A stretch of DNA of 64,000 nucleotides from Amycolatopsis xylanica. Lineage in GTDB: Bacteria > Actinomycetota > Actinomycetes > Mycobacteriales > Pseudonocardiaceae. Location of the stretch: contig NZ_FNON01000005.1 in assembly GCF_900107045.1 (NCBI RefSeq), positions 186,001-250,000 on the forward strand. Reading direction: 5' to 3'. The notes below the pieces were generated by a model. It was not told the origin of the DNA. It saw nothing but the letters and a program-made list of their open reading frames with translations, and searched no databases. Positions within the stretch are counted from its first letter, which is position 1. Each line of letters starts with the position of its first letter. The position numbers and the translations under genes were made by a program. Of this stretch, positions 8,010-16,418 are shown in pieces.

Positions 8010-9661
8010 CACTTCTCCAGATGGGTCGCGGCGAACATCTTCAGCAGCGCGGGGAGCACGACGATGCTCGGGCCTGGCGTGCGCAGCGCCTTGCCGAGAT
8101 CGGTGCCGATGTTGTCCAAACTGGACAGTGTGGCCGAAACGCCGAACGAGTGGGCCAGTGCCACGAAGTCGGGCCGGGACAGCTCGGTCGCGGTCGACTG
8201 GCCGAACGCGCCGGTCAGGTACTCGCGCAGGATGCCGTAGCCGCCGTCGTCGACGATCAGCCAGGTCACGTCCAGCTCGTGCTGCACGGCCGTCGCGAGC
8301 TCGGCGATGCCGTACATCGCGCCGCCGTCGCCGGACACCGCCAGCACCGGGCCACCGGTGGCGACCGCGCCACCGAGCGCGCCGGGCAGGCCGTAGCCGA
8401 GCCCGCCCGCGCCCTGCGAGGTGTGGATCGGCGCGTTGTCGGAGTTCCAGGCCGACCAGGCCCAGTAGGCCGCGATCGTCATGTCCCAGAAGGTCTGCGT
8501 GCCCTCGGGGACGGCCGCGCGGATGTCCTCGATGAGCTTGCGCTCGACCTCGACCGGCTGACTGTCCAATCGGGACTGGACCTTGGCCAGCACCTCGGCG
8601 ACCGCGGCTTCGGCGCGGCCGTCCGACTCCCGCATCGGCACCCACTCGAGCAGTGCCTCGAGCGTCAGCTTGACGTCGGCGTGGATGCCCAGCGCCGCGT
8701 AGTTCGATTCCAGCTTCCCGAGATCGGCCTCGACCTGGATCATCGTGCCGCGCGGCGCGAACTCGCGGTAGTTGCTGCTCAGCTCGCCGAGCCCGGAACC
8801 CAGCACCAGCAGCACATCCGCGTTCTGCAGGTACTCGGTGCTGTGCCAGTCCTCCATCCACGACTGCGCGGACAGCGGGTGCTCCCAGCCGAAGACGCCC
8901 TTGGCGCCGAAGGTCGAGAACACCGGCGCGCGCAAGGCCTCCGACAGCGCTTTCAGCTCCGCGTGCGCGCCGGAGCGTGCCGCGCCGCCACCGGCCAGGA
9001 TGACCGGATTCGACGCCGCGCCAAGGAGTTTCGCCGCCTCGGCGACGAGCTCGGGCAGCGGGGCGAGCGGCGCGGGCGACGCGGTCACCGAGGTGATCGG
9101 CGGCAGCGTCGTCGGCGCCAGCAGCACGTCCTGCGGGATTTCGACCCACACCGGGCCGAACGGCACGGTCGCCGCCGACTCCCAGGCCTCGCGCAGCGCG
9201 GTCGGGATCTGGCTGACCGTGCGGACCACGTGCACCGACTTCACGATGTCGCGGAAGCTGGCCTGCTGATCGGTCAGCTCGTGCAGGTAGCCGTGCCGCC
9301 CGCCGCCGAGCCCCGCCACCGGGATCTGGCTGGAGATGCCGAGCAGCGGCACCGAAGCCGCCACCGACTCCTGCAGCGACGCCAGCGTCAGCAGCGCGCC
9401 GGGGCCGGTCGACACGATCATCGGCGTGACCGGCGCGGGCCCGCCGGGGTTCGCGGCCATCAGCGCGCGGGCGTGCCCGTCGGCGGCGAAGGCCAGGTTG
9501 TTCTCGACCCGCGAGCTGATCACCCGCAGGTCGGGCGCACGGCGCAGCGCTTCGAACAGGCCGAGCGCGTGCTGGCCTGGCAGGCCGAACACGGTCTCGG
9601 CGCCGAGCGCGCGCAAGGTCTCGACGACGACATCGCCGCCGATGCGTTCCTGATCAGACAT
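8009..9661 (-). CDS. Thiamine-diphosphate-dependent enzyme, acetolactate-synthase/benzoylformate-decarboxylase fold
   Basis: A 550-residue three-domain ThDP enzyme. Glu53 in SRVENNLAFAADG is the cofactor-activating glutamate; the central domain has ILAGGGAARSGAHAEL; the C-terminal domain carries the ThDP/Mg motif starting at AVSGDGGAMYG and closing with LIVDDGGYGIL. The closing positions are Asp-Asp where the family usually has Asn-Asn, which is unusual for the metal ligand. It sits between agmatinase and aminobutyraldehyde dehydrogenase genes; its ATG follows the agmatinase stop with no gap. Such a gene is found with agmatinase in several actinobacteria, as I recall, but its reaction there is not established to my knowledge; a decarboxylase acting on a 2-oxo-guanidino acid would fit. 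Confidence 0.8.
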   Translation of the reverse strand: MSDQERIGGDVVVETLRALGAETVFGLPGQHALGLFEALRRAPDLRVISSRVENNLAFAADGHARALMAANPGGPAPVTPMIVSTGPGALLTLASLQESVAASVPLLGISSQIPVAGLGGGRHGYLHELTDQQASFRDIVKSVHVVRTVSQIPTALREAWESAATVPFGPVWVEIPQDVLLAPTTLPPITSVTASPAPLAPLPELVAEAAKLLGAASNPVILAGGGAARSGAHAELKALSEALRAPVFSTFGAKGVFGWEHPLSAQSWMEDWHSTEYLQNADVLLVLGSGLGELSSNYREFAPRGTMIQVEADLGKLESNYAALGIHADVKLTLEALLEWVPMRESDGRAEAAVAEVLAKVQSRLDSQPVEVERKLIEDIRAAVPEGTQTFWDMTIAAYWAWSAWNSDNAPIHTSQGAGGLGYGLPGALGGAVATGGPVLAVSGDGGAMYGIAELATAVQHELDVTWLIVDDGGYGILREYLTGAFGQSTATELSRPDFVALAHSFGVSATLSSLDNIGTDLGKALRTPGPSIVVLPALLKMFAATHLEK

Positions 9662-10609
9662 TCACTTCCCCAAGCTCAGCAGGCTCACCAGGTCGTACGC
9701 CACGTGAGACGCCGCGATCGCGGTGATCTCGGCATGATCGTAAGCGGGCGCCAGCTCGACGACGTCGCCGCCGATGAGGTTCAGGTCGCGCAGCCCGCGC
9801 AGGATCTCCAGCAGCTCGCGGCTGGTCATGCCGCCCGCCTCCGGGGTGCCGGTGCCGGGCGCGTGCGCCGGGTCGAGCACGTCGATGTCGATCGAGATGT
9901 AGAGCGGGCGGTCGCCGATGCGCTGGCGCAGCGCGTCGACCGTCTCGTCGATCCCGCGCTTGAGCACGTCGCCCGAGGTGACGATGCCGAAGCCGAGACG
10001 GCGGTCCTCTTCGAGGTCGCGCTTGCCGTAGAGCGGGCCGCGCGTGCCGACGTGCGAGAGCGCCTCGGTGTCGAGGATGCCTTCCTCGGAGGCCCGCCGG
10101 AACGGGGTGCCGTGCGTGTACGGCGCGCCGAAGTAGGTGTCCCAGGTGTCGAGGTGCGCGTCGAAGTGCAGCATCGCGACCGGCCCGTGCAGCTTGGCGG
10201 CGGCCCGCAGCAGCGGCAGCGCGATCGTGTGGTCACCGCCGATGGTGACCAGCCTGGTGCCGTCGGCGGTCATCCGCTCGGCGGTGTCCTGGATGGTCTC
10301 GATCGCCTCGCCGATGTTGAACGGGTTGACCGCGATGTCGCCCGCGTCCACCACCTGCTTCTCGGCGAACGGCGAGACGTCCAGCCCGGGGTGGTACGGC
10401 CGGAGCAGGCGGCTCGCCTCGCGCACCGCGGCGGGGCCGAAGCGCGCGCCGGGCCGGTACGACACACCCGAGTCGAACGGGATCCCGACCACGGCCACAT
10501 CCGCGCGCTCGACCTCGTCGATGCGGGGCAGCCGGGCGAAGGTGGCGAAGCCGGCGAACCGGGGCACCTTCGACGAGTCAACGGGGCCGATCGGGGTCTG
10601 GTCGGTCAC
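9662..10609 (-). CDS. speB: Agmatinase-family ureohydrolase
   Basis: A 315-residue arginase/agmatinase-fold enzyme that hydrolyses a guanidino group to urea and an amine. Manganese ligands are visible in order: GGDHT, then FDAHLDTWD, then SIDIDVLDPAHAPGTGTPEAGG. GTG 10609 overlaps the upstream symporter TGA (10606-10608) as GTGA; a longer frame would add an unconserved basic extension read out of the symporter gene. Length matches agmatinases and guanidinobutyrases. Together with the symporter and aldehyde dehydrogenase it suggests use of agmatine or 4-guanidinobutyrate as nitrogen source. The urea produced could be handled by other enzymes; none is adjacent. Agmatine versus guanidinobutyrate cannot be decided here. 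Confidence 0.9.
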   Translation of the reverse strand: MTDQTPIGPVDSSKVPRFAGFATFARLPRIDEVERADVAVVGIPFDSGVSYRPGARFGPAAVREASRLLRPYHPGLDVSPFAEKQVVDAGDIAVNPFNIGEAIETIQDTAERMTADGTRLVTIGGDHTIALPLLRAAAKLHGPVAMLHFDAHLDTWDTYFGAPYTHGTPFRRASEEGILDTEALSHVGTRGPLYGKRDLEEDRRLGFGIVTSGDVLKRGIDETVDALRQRIGDRPLYISIDIDVLDPAHAPGTGTPEAGGMTSRELLEILRGLRDLNLIGGDVVELAPAYDHAEITAIAASHVAYDLVSLLSLGK

Positions 10610-12066
10610 TTCGCGAGCTCCTGCTTCTGGTTGACGGGTTCTTCTTCGCGGGCCGCGTCGCCGTTCAGGCGGCGGGTCCACACACTCAGGATGGCCTCCG
10701 GCGTGCGCGGCGTCAGCAGGCTGACGGCGACATAAGTCACCAGGCTCGCACCGAGACCCCAGTAGATGGGGCTGTTGGCGTCGACGCCGTCGATGAACAT
10801 GAACGCGATCACCGCCACGGTTCCGGCGACCATCGAGACCAGCGCGCCCTCGCGGGTGCCGCGCTTCCAGAACAGCGCGCCGACGATCGCGACCAGCAGC
10901 CCGCCGACCAGGATGTCGTAGGCGATGGTCAGCGCGTCGATCACGCTGGTCACCACCATGGCGATGCCGATCGCGACGAGGCCGAGCACCAGCGTGGTGA
11001 TGCGGTTCTTGTGGACGTCGTCATCGCCTCCGGCGGACTTGCCGCGGAGCTTGGCGAGCAGGTCGGAGGTGCTCACGGTCGAGCAGGCGATCAGCGCGCC
11101 GCTGGCGGTCGACATCATCGCGGACAGCGCGGCGGCCAGCACCAGGCCGCGCACGCCGGTCGGCAGCAGGTCCTCGACGATCGTCGCGAACGCTTCGTCC
11201 TTGCTGGCGAGACTGGGGTAGAGCGACTTCGCCGCGGTGCCGATCAGCGCGCCGGAGACGGCGTAGACCAGGCAGTACACGCCAGAGATGAGGCCGCCGC
11301 CGGTGGCGATCTTCGGGGTGCGAGCGGTGAACACGCGTTGCCAGATGTCCTGGCCGATCAGCAGGCCGAAGCCGTAGACGAGCAGCAGCGTGACGATCGT
11401 TTCGCCGCCGATCGCGGTGAACTCGAAGTAGCTCGCGTCGAGGCGGTCGCGCATGCCGTCGAAGCCGCCCGCCTTGGTCAGCGCAACCGGCAGCAGGATG
11501 AACAGGATGCCGATCGTCTTGATCACGAACTGCGCGATGTCGGTCAGCGTGATCGACCACATGCCGCCGAGCACCGAGTAGAGCACCACGATCCCGCCGC
11601 CGATGCCGATGCCGACCGCGGACGGCACGTCGAACATCACCTTGACCACGGTCGAGAACGCCAGCGTCGAGGTGACGGTCAGCATGAGCGTGTACGCCCA
11701 CATGACCACGCCGGAGATGGTGCTGGTCGAGCCGCCGTAACGCAGGTCGAGCATCTCGCCGACGGTGTAGACGCGCAGTTTCACCAGCCGCCGCGCGAAC
11801 ACGGCGTGCAGCACGATGATGCCGATGCCGATCGAGAGCACCAGCCAGGCGCCGGAGATGCCGAACTTGTAGCCGAGCCCGATCCCGCCGATGGTCGACG
11901 CGCCGCCGAGCACGACGGCCGACATGGTGCCGGAGTACATGAACCAGCCGAGCCTGCGGCCCGCGACGAGGTAGTCGGACTTGGTCTTGGCGAGCTTGAG
12001 GCCCCACCAGCCGATCCCGATCATGCCTGCCACGTAGAGCGCGATCACCGCGTAGTCACCGGCCAC
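10606..12066 (-). CDS. Sodium:solute symporter (SSS family)
   Basis: A 486-residue membrane protein with about thirteen hydrophobic segments and the SSS pattern: an N-terminal DYAVIALYVAGMIGIGWWG helix, then KTKSDYLVAGRRLGW, then GGASTIGGIGLGY. It is first in the operon with agmatinase, the ThDP enzyme and aminobutyraldehyde dehydrogenase, so it probably takes up their guanidino or amino substrate using the Na+ gradient. GTG 12066 has GAGGAG seven bases upstream. A longer in-frame reading would extend over the promoter and operator and into the divergent regulator's start, so I rejected it. The C-terminus ends with a charged, cytoplasmic tail. Confidence 0.9.
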   Translation of the reverse strand: MAGDYAVIALYVAGMIGIGWWGLKLAKTKSDYLVAGRRLGWFMYSGTMSAVVLGGASTIGGIGLGYKFGISGAWLVLSIGIGIIVLHAVFARRLVKLRVYTVGEMLDLRYGGSTSTISGVVMWAYTLMLTVTSTLAFSTVVKVMFDVPSAVGIGIGGGIVVLYSVLGGMWSITLTDIAQFVIKTIGILFILLPVALTKAGGFDGMRDRLDASYFEFTAIGGETIVTLLLVYGFGLLIGQDIWQRVFTARTPKIATGGGLISGVYCLVYAVSGALIGTAAKSLYPSLASKDEAFATIVEDLLPTGVRGLVLAAALSAMMSTASGALIACSTVSTSDLLAKLRGKSAGGDDDVHKNRITTLVLGLVAIGIAMVVTSVIDALTIAYDILVGGLLVAIVGALFWKRGTREGALVSMVAGTVAVIAFMFIDGVDANSPIYWGLGASLVTYVAVSLLTPRTPEAILSVWTRRLNGDAAREEEPVNQKQELAK

Positions 12067-12104
12067 GGTGTTCTCCTCACTGCTCGGTCCTGCTTGTTCG
12101 GGCC

Positions 12105-12110
12105 ACCGTA
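12105..12110 (-). promoter_or_regulatory. Candidate -10 element of the symporter/agmatinase operon
   Basis: Read on the minus strand this is TACGGT, placing a transcript start near 12097, about 30 bases before the symporter GTG and upstream of its GAGGAG site. No clear -35 is visible. The inverted repeat at 12140-12176 lies just upstream, a usual place for an activator site. Confidence 0.35.
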
Positions 12111-12139
12111 GGGTCGGCGTCACCCTGATCGACATGGGA

Positions 12140-12176
12140 CATTTCATCCCTGGTGACGTATCTTGCGGATGAAATG
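12140..12176. promoter_or_regulatory. Perfect inverted repeat, candidate PucR operator
   Basis: CATTTCATCC at 12140-12149 and its exact reverse complement GGATGAAATG at 12167-12176 are separated by 17 bases, so the half-site centres are 27 bases apart. A -10-like TATCTT (12159-12164) lies between the arms and reads towards the PucR gene, whose ATG 12174 is the tail of the right arm. A regulator bound here could block its own transcription and act from upstream on the divergent symporter operon. Confidence 0.6.
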
Positions 12177-13649
12177 ACCACAAACCCGGACTTGATGGCC
12201 TCCGACGTAAATGTCCCGTTACGGGCGGTCGCCGGCAACTTGGATCTCGGCCTCCGCTTCGTCACCGAGAGCCTCCGTCCCGGCGCGCTCGACCTGCCGG
12301 TCCGCTGGGCGCACGTCAGCGAGATGCGCGAGCCCGGGCCGTACCTGCTGGGCGACGAGCTGCTGCTGTCGGCGGGCGTGAACCTGTCGTCCTCACCGGA
12401 GGAAGTCGACCTCTACGTGCGCGGGCTGAGCGCGAGCGGCATCACCGCGCTCGGCTTCGGCCTGACCCCGGAGCTGTACCCGGCGCTCCCGGACCGGCTC
12501 AGGCGCTCCTGCATCCGCCACGGCCTGCCCCTGCTCGTCGTCCCGCCGCGCACCCCGTTCCTCGCGATCAGCCGCGCGGTCGCCGACGCGCTGAGCGACG
12601 CCTCCCACCGCGAGCAACGCCGCGTCGCCGAAGCCCGCGAAGCCCTCACCCGCGCGGCGGGCGACGGCTTGGGCGAACTGGCGACCACCTTGGCCACCCG
12701 CATGGACGCCTGGGTCGCCCTCGTGGACGCGTCCGGCGAGTTCGCGGCCGACCGCGGCGCACCCCGCCCGCTGCCCCCGGAAGTGGGCGACCTGCTCGCC
12801 ACCCTGCGCGCAGGCTCGGGCATCCGCATCGCGTCGACCTCCTTGCCGGACGGCACTTTCGTCGTCGCCCAGCCGGTCTACCCGCAGGCGACGGCCTCGC
12901 ATCTGCTGGTGACCGGACGCGCCGAGCGCTTCGACCGCACCGACCGCGCGATCCTCGCGGTGGGCGCGGCATTGCTCGGCCTGGCCGGGCGGACGGGCTC
13001 GGACGCCGCTTCGCTGGGCGCGGTCGCGACGGCTTTGCTGCTCGGCCGGGCGGTCGGACTGGGCGAATCCCGGCTCGTCCGCGGGGTTCCTTACCGGCGC
13101 GGCCCGGACGAGGTCGCGTCGCGCTACGACTGGCTGCGCGCGCGTCTGGACACCCCGCTGGTCGAGGTGACGGCCGACGGTTTCGTCGCGATCGCCTCCG
13201 CCGTTCCGGACGTGGACGATCTCCGGGCACACGGCTGGCTGGCGGTGGTGGGGACTTCGGTGCCTGCTTCGGGCTTGCCTGATGCTTTGGCGGAATCGGA
13301 GGCTTTGCTGGACCGGGCGCGGGCTTTGCAGCGCCCGGTCGTCGCGGATGCCGCGGGCTTGGGCCTGGCTTCCTTGATCACGCCTGCCGCTGCGGGCGGT
13401 TTCGCGGCGTCGGTGCTGGCGCCGTTGCGTGCGCTGGACGAGTCACGGGACAGCGAACTGGTCGAGACGTTGCGGACCTGGCTGGCCCATCACGGCGGGT
13501 GGGATCGGACGGCCGCGGCGCTGGGCGTGCATCGGAACAGCGTGCGGCATCGGATCGGGCAGATCGAGCGTGCCTTGGACGTCGACCTCGCGGACCCTGA
13601 GACGCGGATGGAGCTGTGGTTCGCCCTGCGCTGGGCGAAGGGCTCGTGA
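12174..13649 (+). CDS. PucR-family transcriptional regulator
   Basis: A 491-residue regulator. The N-terminal PucR ligand domain is recognisable by the WAHVSEMREPGPYLLGDELLL region, the middle part is variable, and the C-terminus is the PucR helix-turn-helix: LRTWLAHHGGWDRTAAALGV followed by HRNSVRHRIGQIERALDVDL. It should control the divergent symporter-agmatinase operon in response to a nitrogen compound. No good ribosome site is seen for ATG 12174, GTG 12153 or ATG 12195; I prefer 12174 because a TATCTT -10 sits nine bases upstream, suggesting an almost leaderless message. The gene ends GGC-TCG-TGA, and that stop codon is part of the long palindrome at 13643-13688. Confidence 0.88.
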   Translation: MTTNPDLMASDVNVPLRAVAGNLDLGLRFVTESLRPGALDLPVRWAHVSEMREPGPYLLGDELLLSAGVNLSSSPEEVDLYVRGLSASGITALGFGLTPELYPALPDRLRRSCIRHGLPLLVVPPRTPFLAISRAVADALSDASHREQRRVAEAREALTRAAGDGLGELATTLATRMDAWVALVDASGEFAADRGAPRPLPPEVGDLLATLRAGSGIRIASTSLPDGTFVVAQPVYPQATASHLLVTGRAERFDRTDRAILAVGAALLGLAGRTGSDAASLGAVATALLLGRAVGLGESRLVRGVPYRRGPDEVASRYDWLRARLDTPLVEVTADGFVAIASAVPDVDDLRAHGWLAVVGTSVPASGLPDALAESEALLDRARALQRPVVADAAGLGLASLITPAAAGGFAASVLAPLRALDESRDSELVETLRTWLAHHGGWDRTAAALGVHRNSVRHRIGQIERALDVDLADPETRMELWFALRWAKGS

Positions 13650-13688
13650 GCGTTGCGGGCGGTTAGAACCGCCCGCAACGCTCACGAG
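13643..13688. terminator. Long perfect palindrome (family A) spanning the PucR stop codon
   Basis: Two perfectly complementary 22-base arms (13643-13664 and 13667-13688) with a 2-base loop AG. The arms begin CTCGTGAGCG and end GGCGGTT. The TGA in CTCGTGAG is the stop codon of the PucR gene. There is no T run, but the stem is long enough to end transcription in a high-GC genome. Related elements occur at 24579, 31802 and 34930 and as halves near 5372, 5721 and 6564. Confidence 0.8.
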
Positions 13689-13750
13689 TCCCTCGCCCGG
13701 GTGTCAAGTCCTTAAAGGTCACTCTCAGGAAACTATGGCACCGTAGTGGA

Positions 13751-14428
13751 GTGCGGATTCTGGTAGTTGAAGACGAAGAGCCCTTGGCCGACGCGATCGC
13801 GCGTGGTCTGCGTCGTGAGGGCATGGCCGTGGACATCGCGCTCAACGGCGACGACGGCCATGAGAAGGCGACCATCACGCGGTACGACGTGGTGCTGCTG
13901 GACCGGGACCTGCCCGGCATGTCCGGCGACGAGCTGTGCCGCGAGATCGTCAGCTCGGGTGAGCTGACGCGCGTGCTGATGCTGACCGCGAGCGGGTCCG
14001 TCTCCGACCGGGTCGAGGGGCTTTCGCTCGGCGCCGACGACTACCTGGCCAAGCCGTTCGCCTTCCCCGAGCTGGTCGCGCGGGTGCGCGCGCTCGGGCG
14101 GCGCGCGACGCCCGCCGCGCCGCCGCTGCTGACCGCCGGTGACGTCGAGCTCGACCCGGCCAAGCGAACCGTGCGCCGCAGCACCGGGCCGGTCGATCTG
14201 ACCCGCAAGGAGTTCGGCGTGCTCGAGGTGCTGCTGTCCGCGGCCGGGTCCGTGGTCTCCAGCGAGGAGCTGCTCGAACGGGTGTGGGACGAGAACGCCG
14301 ACCCGTTCACCACGACCGTGCGGGTCACCGTGATGACCTTGCGCAAGAAGCTCGGCGAACCCGGCATCATCGAAACCGTCGTGGGGTCGGGCTACCGGGT
14401 ACCGGCGACGGGTACAACTGCGGGGTGA
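13751..14428 (+). CDS. OmpR/PhoB-family response regulator
   Basis: A 225-residue two-component regulator. The receiver domain has the acidic pair in VVEDEEP (residues 5-11), the phosphoacceptor Asp51 in VVLLDRDLPGMSGDE, the Thr/Lys switch at MLTASG and YLAKPFAFPEL. The second half is a winged-helix DNA-binding domain ending in VTVMTLRKKLGEPGIIETVVGSGYRV. It overlaps the partner kinase gene in a GTGA junction (14425-14428), so the pair is translated together. GTG 13751 has little ribosome site; a TATGGC hexamer 11 bases upstream suggests a very short leader. The signal is unknown; the architecture resembles CutR/CseB-type regulators. Confidence 0.93.
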   Translation: MRILVVEDEEPLADAIARGLRREGMAVDIALNGDDGHEKATITRYDVVLLDRDLPGMSGDELCREIVSSGELTRVLMLTASGSVSDRVEGLSLGADDYLAKPFAFPELVARVRALGRRATPAAPPLLTAGDVELDPAKRTVRRSTGPVDLTRKEFGVLEVLLSAAGSVVSSEELLERVWDENADPFTTTVRVTVMTLRKKLGEPGIIETVVGSGYRVPATGTTAG

Positions 14429-15552
14429 AACTGATCCCGGTGCGGGGCCTGCGAGCCCGCATCACACTGCTGGCCACCGGCCTCACCGCCGTCGCCAGCC
14501 TCGGCCTGCTCTGGCTGGCATGGAAGCTCGTCGGTGACGCCGTCGCGGCCGTGCCGCAGATGCCGCCGGGCACCGCGGTCCGCGTCGACGGGATCGACGT
14601 CGACGCGTCCGCGCTCGCCGATCATCTGCGCAGGCACGCGCGCCGGAACGTGCTCGTCTTCGGCTCGATCGCGTTCGTGTTCGTGGTGAGCGCGGCCGGG
14701 ATCCTCGCCTGGACGTTCACCTCGCGCGTGCTCCGGCCGCTGCGCGACATCACCGGCACCGCGCGGCGGCTGCAGGTCGAGTCGATGGGGGAGCGCATCG
14801 GCTCGCGGGAGTCGCGCGGCGAGCTGGCCGAGCTCGCGCACACCTTCGACGACATGCTCGACCGGCTGCAGTCCGCGTTCGACGCGCAGCGCCGGTTCGT
14901 CGCGAACGCCAGCCACGAGCTGCGCACCCCGCTCGCGGTCATCCGCACCGAGCTCGACGTGACGCTCGCCGACGACGACGCGGACGAGGCCGAGCTGCGC
15001 CGGATGGGCGGCGTGGTCAGGGAGGCGACCGAGCGGGCAGGCCAGCTGGTCAACTCTCTGCTGTTGCTGGCCCGCACCGATGGCGCCGGGCTGGTCGTCC
15101 GCGAACCGGTCGACCTCGCCGCCGTGGCCGGGAGTGCTTGGCGCGCGGTCGAACGCGAGGCCGAGCATCGCCATATCCGCGCCGACTTCCGGACGCCGCC
15201 CGCCGGTGTCTTCGGTGATCCGGCGCTGCTGGAACGCGTCGCGGGCAACCTGCTGGAGAACGCGGTGCGGCACAACGTCGACGGCGGCTGGCTCGACGTC
15301 ACCGTGCTGCCGAGTCCACAATGGTCGGTCCTGCAGGTGCGTTCTTCCGGTGGCTTGGTGGATCCCGCGATGGTGGAGGAGCTGTTCGAGCCGTTCCGCC
15401 GCGCGGGGGTCGCACGGACCGCGCGCAACGGCGCCGGGCTCGGCCTGTCGATCGTCCGCGCCGCCGTGCAGGCGCACGGTGGCGTGGTGACGGCCGAGCC
15501 CGTCGTCGGCGGCGGGCTGTCGGTGACGGTCCGCCTGCCCGCCCTGCGCTAG
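14425..15552 (+). CDS. Sensor histidine kinase
   Basis: A 375-residue membrane kinase that pairs with the preceding response regulator. Two membrane helices (about residues 13-35 and 76-98) enclose a short 40-residue extracytoplasmic loop, so sensing is probably in or near the membrane. A HAMP linker follows, then the HisKA box with His164 in NASHELRTPL, the N-box LLENAVRHN and the G-box GAGLGLSIVRA of the ATPase domain. GTG 14425 overlaps the regulator stop. Family knowledge says it autophosphorylates on His164 and transfers to Asp51 of the regulator. No neighbouring gene reveals the stimulus. Confidence 0.93.
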   Translation: MKLIPVRGLRARITLLATGLTAVASLGLLWLAWKLVGDAVAAVPQMPPGTAVRVDGIDVDASALADHLRRHARRNVLVFGSIAFVFVVSAAGILAWTFTSRVLRPLRDITGTARRLQVESMGERIGSRESRGELAELAHTFDDMLDRLQSAFDAQRRFVANASHELRTPLAVIRTELDVTLADDDADEAELRRMGGVVREATERAGQLVNSLLLLARTDGAGLVVREPVDLAAVAGSAWRAVEREAEHRHIRADFRTPPAGVFGDPALLERVAGNLLENAVRHNVDGGWLDVTVLPSPQWSVLQVRSSGGLVDPAMVEELFEPFRRAGVARTARNGAGLGLSIVRAAVQAHGGVVTAEPVVGGGLSVTVRLPALR

Positions 15553-15554
15553 GC

Positions 15555-16364
15555 CTACTTGCCCGCGAGGCGCTCGACCAGCGGGGCGAACTCCTCCATG
15601 AACGCGCCGTTCACCGTCACGTAGGAGACACCGAACTCGTCGCGCCGCCGTTCGAGCTCGGCGGCCATCTCGTCGATGCTGCCGCGCACCATGGTCAGCG
15701 AGTCGTGCTTGATCAGCGTCTCGATGCCGGCGCCGATGAAGCGCTGGATCCACGGCGGGATCTCCTCGCCGACCACGAAGATGTTCATCGCGTACTCGAG
15801 TTCGCGGTCACCGGCCGCCGTGCGGATGTCGTCGATGATCGCCTTCGCCCCGGCACGGGTCTCGAGCGTGTCGAACGAGAGCATCGCGATGTCCGCGCGG
15901 GCGGCCGCGAGCGCGCGGGCCTTCGGGCCGCGCGCCGCGATCATCACCGGTGTGTGCTGCTCGCCGTCGAGCCGCCGGACGTGATCGATCGTCGTGCCGA
16001 TCTGCTCCAGGCGTTCCGCCGCGTCGCCATAGGGCAGGCCGAGTTCTTCGGCCTGCTCGCGCATCGACGGCAACCCGGTGCCGATGCCCAGCTCGAACCG
16101 GCCGCCGGTGAGCAGCGCAAGGCTGTGCGCTTCCCAAGCCGTCGCACGCGGCGTCCGTAGCGGGCCCGCGTAGACGAAGGTGCCGACACGCAGCGTGGTC
16201 GTGGCGCCCGCCGCGATGGCGAGCGAGACCGATGGCGAAGGCAGGTAAAGGTTGTCGGGCGTCAGCAGGGTCGAGTAGCCCAGCTCCTCCGCGCGGCGCG
16301 CGGTGGCCAGCCACTGGTCAGCGCCGCTTTGCGGGGCCGCGACGACTCCGAACCGGAATGGCAT
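15555..16364 (-). CDS. Luciferase-like (LLM class) flavin/F420 oxidoreductase
   Basis: A 269-residue TIM-barrel protein of the bacterial luciferase superfamily. It starts FRFGVVAAPQSGADQWLATA, has the conserved strand TLRVGTFVYAGPLRTP and FELGIGTGLP, and later DIAMLSFDTLETR. In actinobacteria most such proteins use coenzyme F420 or FMN; a TIGR03621-type F420 enzyme is plausible. It is convergent with the histidine kinase, with two bases between stop codons, and shares its upstream region with no partner. ATG 16364 has a weak GATGGA site. The substrate is unknown. Confidence 0.8.
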   Translation of the reverse strand: MPFRFGVVAAPQSGADQWLATARRAEELGYSTLLTPDNLYLPSPSVSLAIAAGATTTLRVGTFVYAGPLRTPRATAWEAHSLALLTGGRFELGIGTGLPSMREQAEELGLPYGDAAERLEQIGTTIDHVRRLDGEQHTPVMIAARGPKARALAAARADIAMLSFDTLETRAGAKAIIDDIRTAAGDRELEYAMNIFVVGEEIPPWIQRFIGAGIETLIKHDSLTMVRGSIDEMAAELERRRDEFGVSYVTVNGAFMEEFAPLVERLAGK

Positions 16365-16418
16365 TTTTCCATCACCCCAAGGAATTCGACTTCTTCCAGT
16401 ATGTCGAAAACGCGAGGC

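Noticed and set aside
7952..10735. A 927-codon plus-strand frame opposite the ThDP and agmatinase genes
   Set aside because: Same reason: composition typical of antisense, no family motif, and four well-supported genes on the other strand.
16365..16418. Small gene between the luciferase-like enzyme and the esterase
   Set aside because: Only 54 bases, fully used by a leader with a CATACT hexamer.
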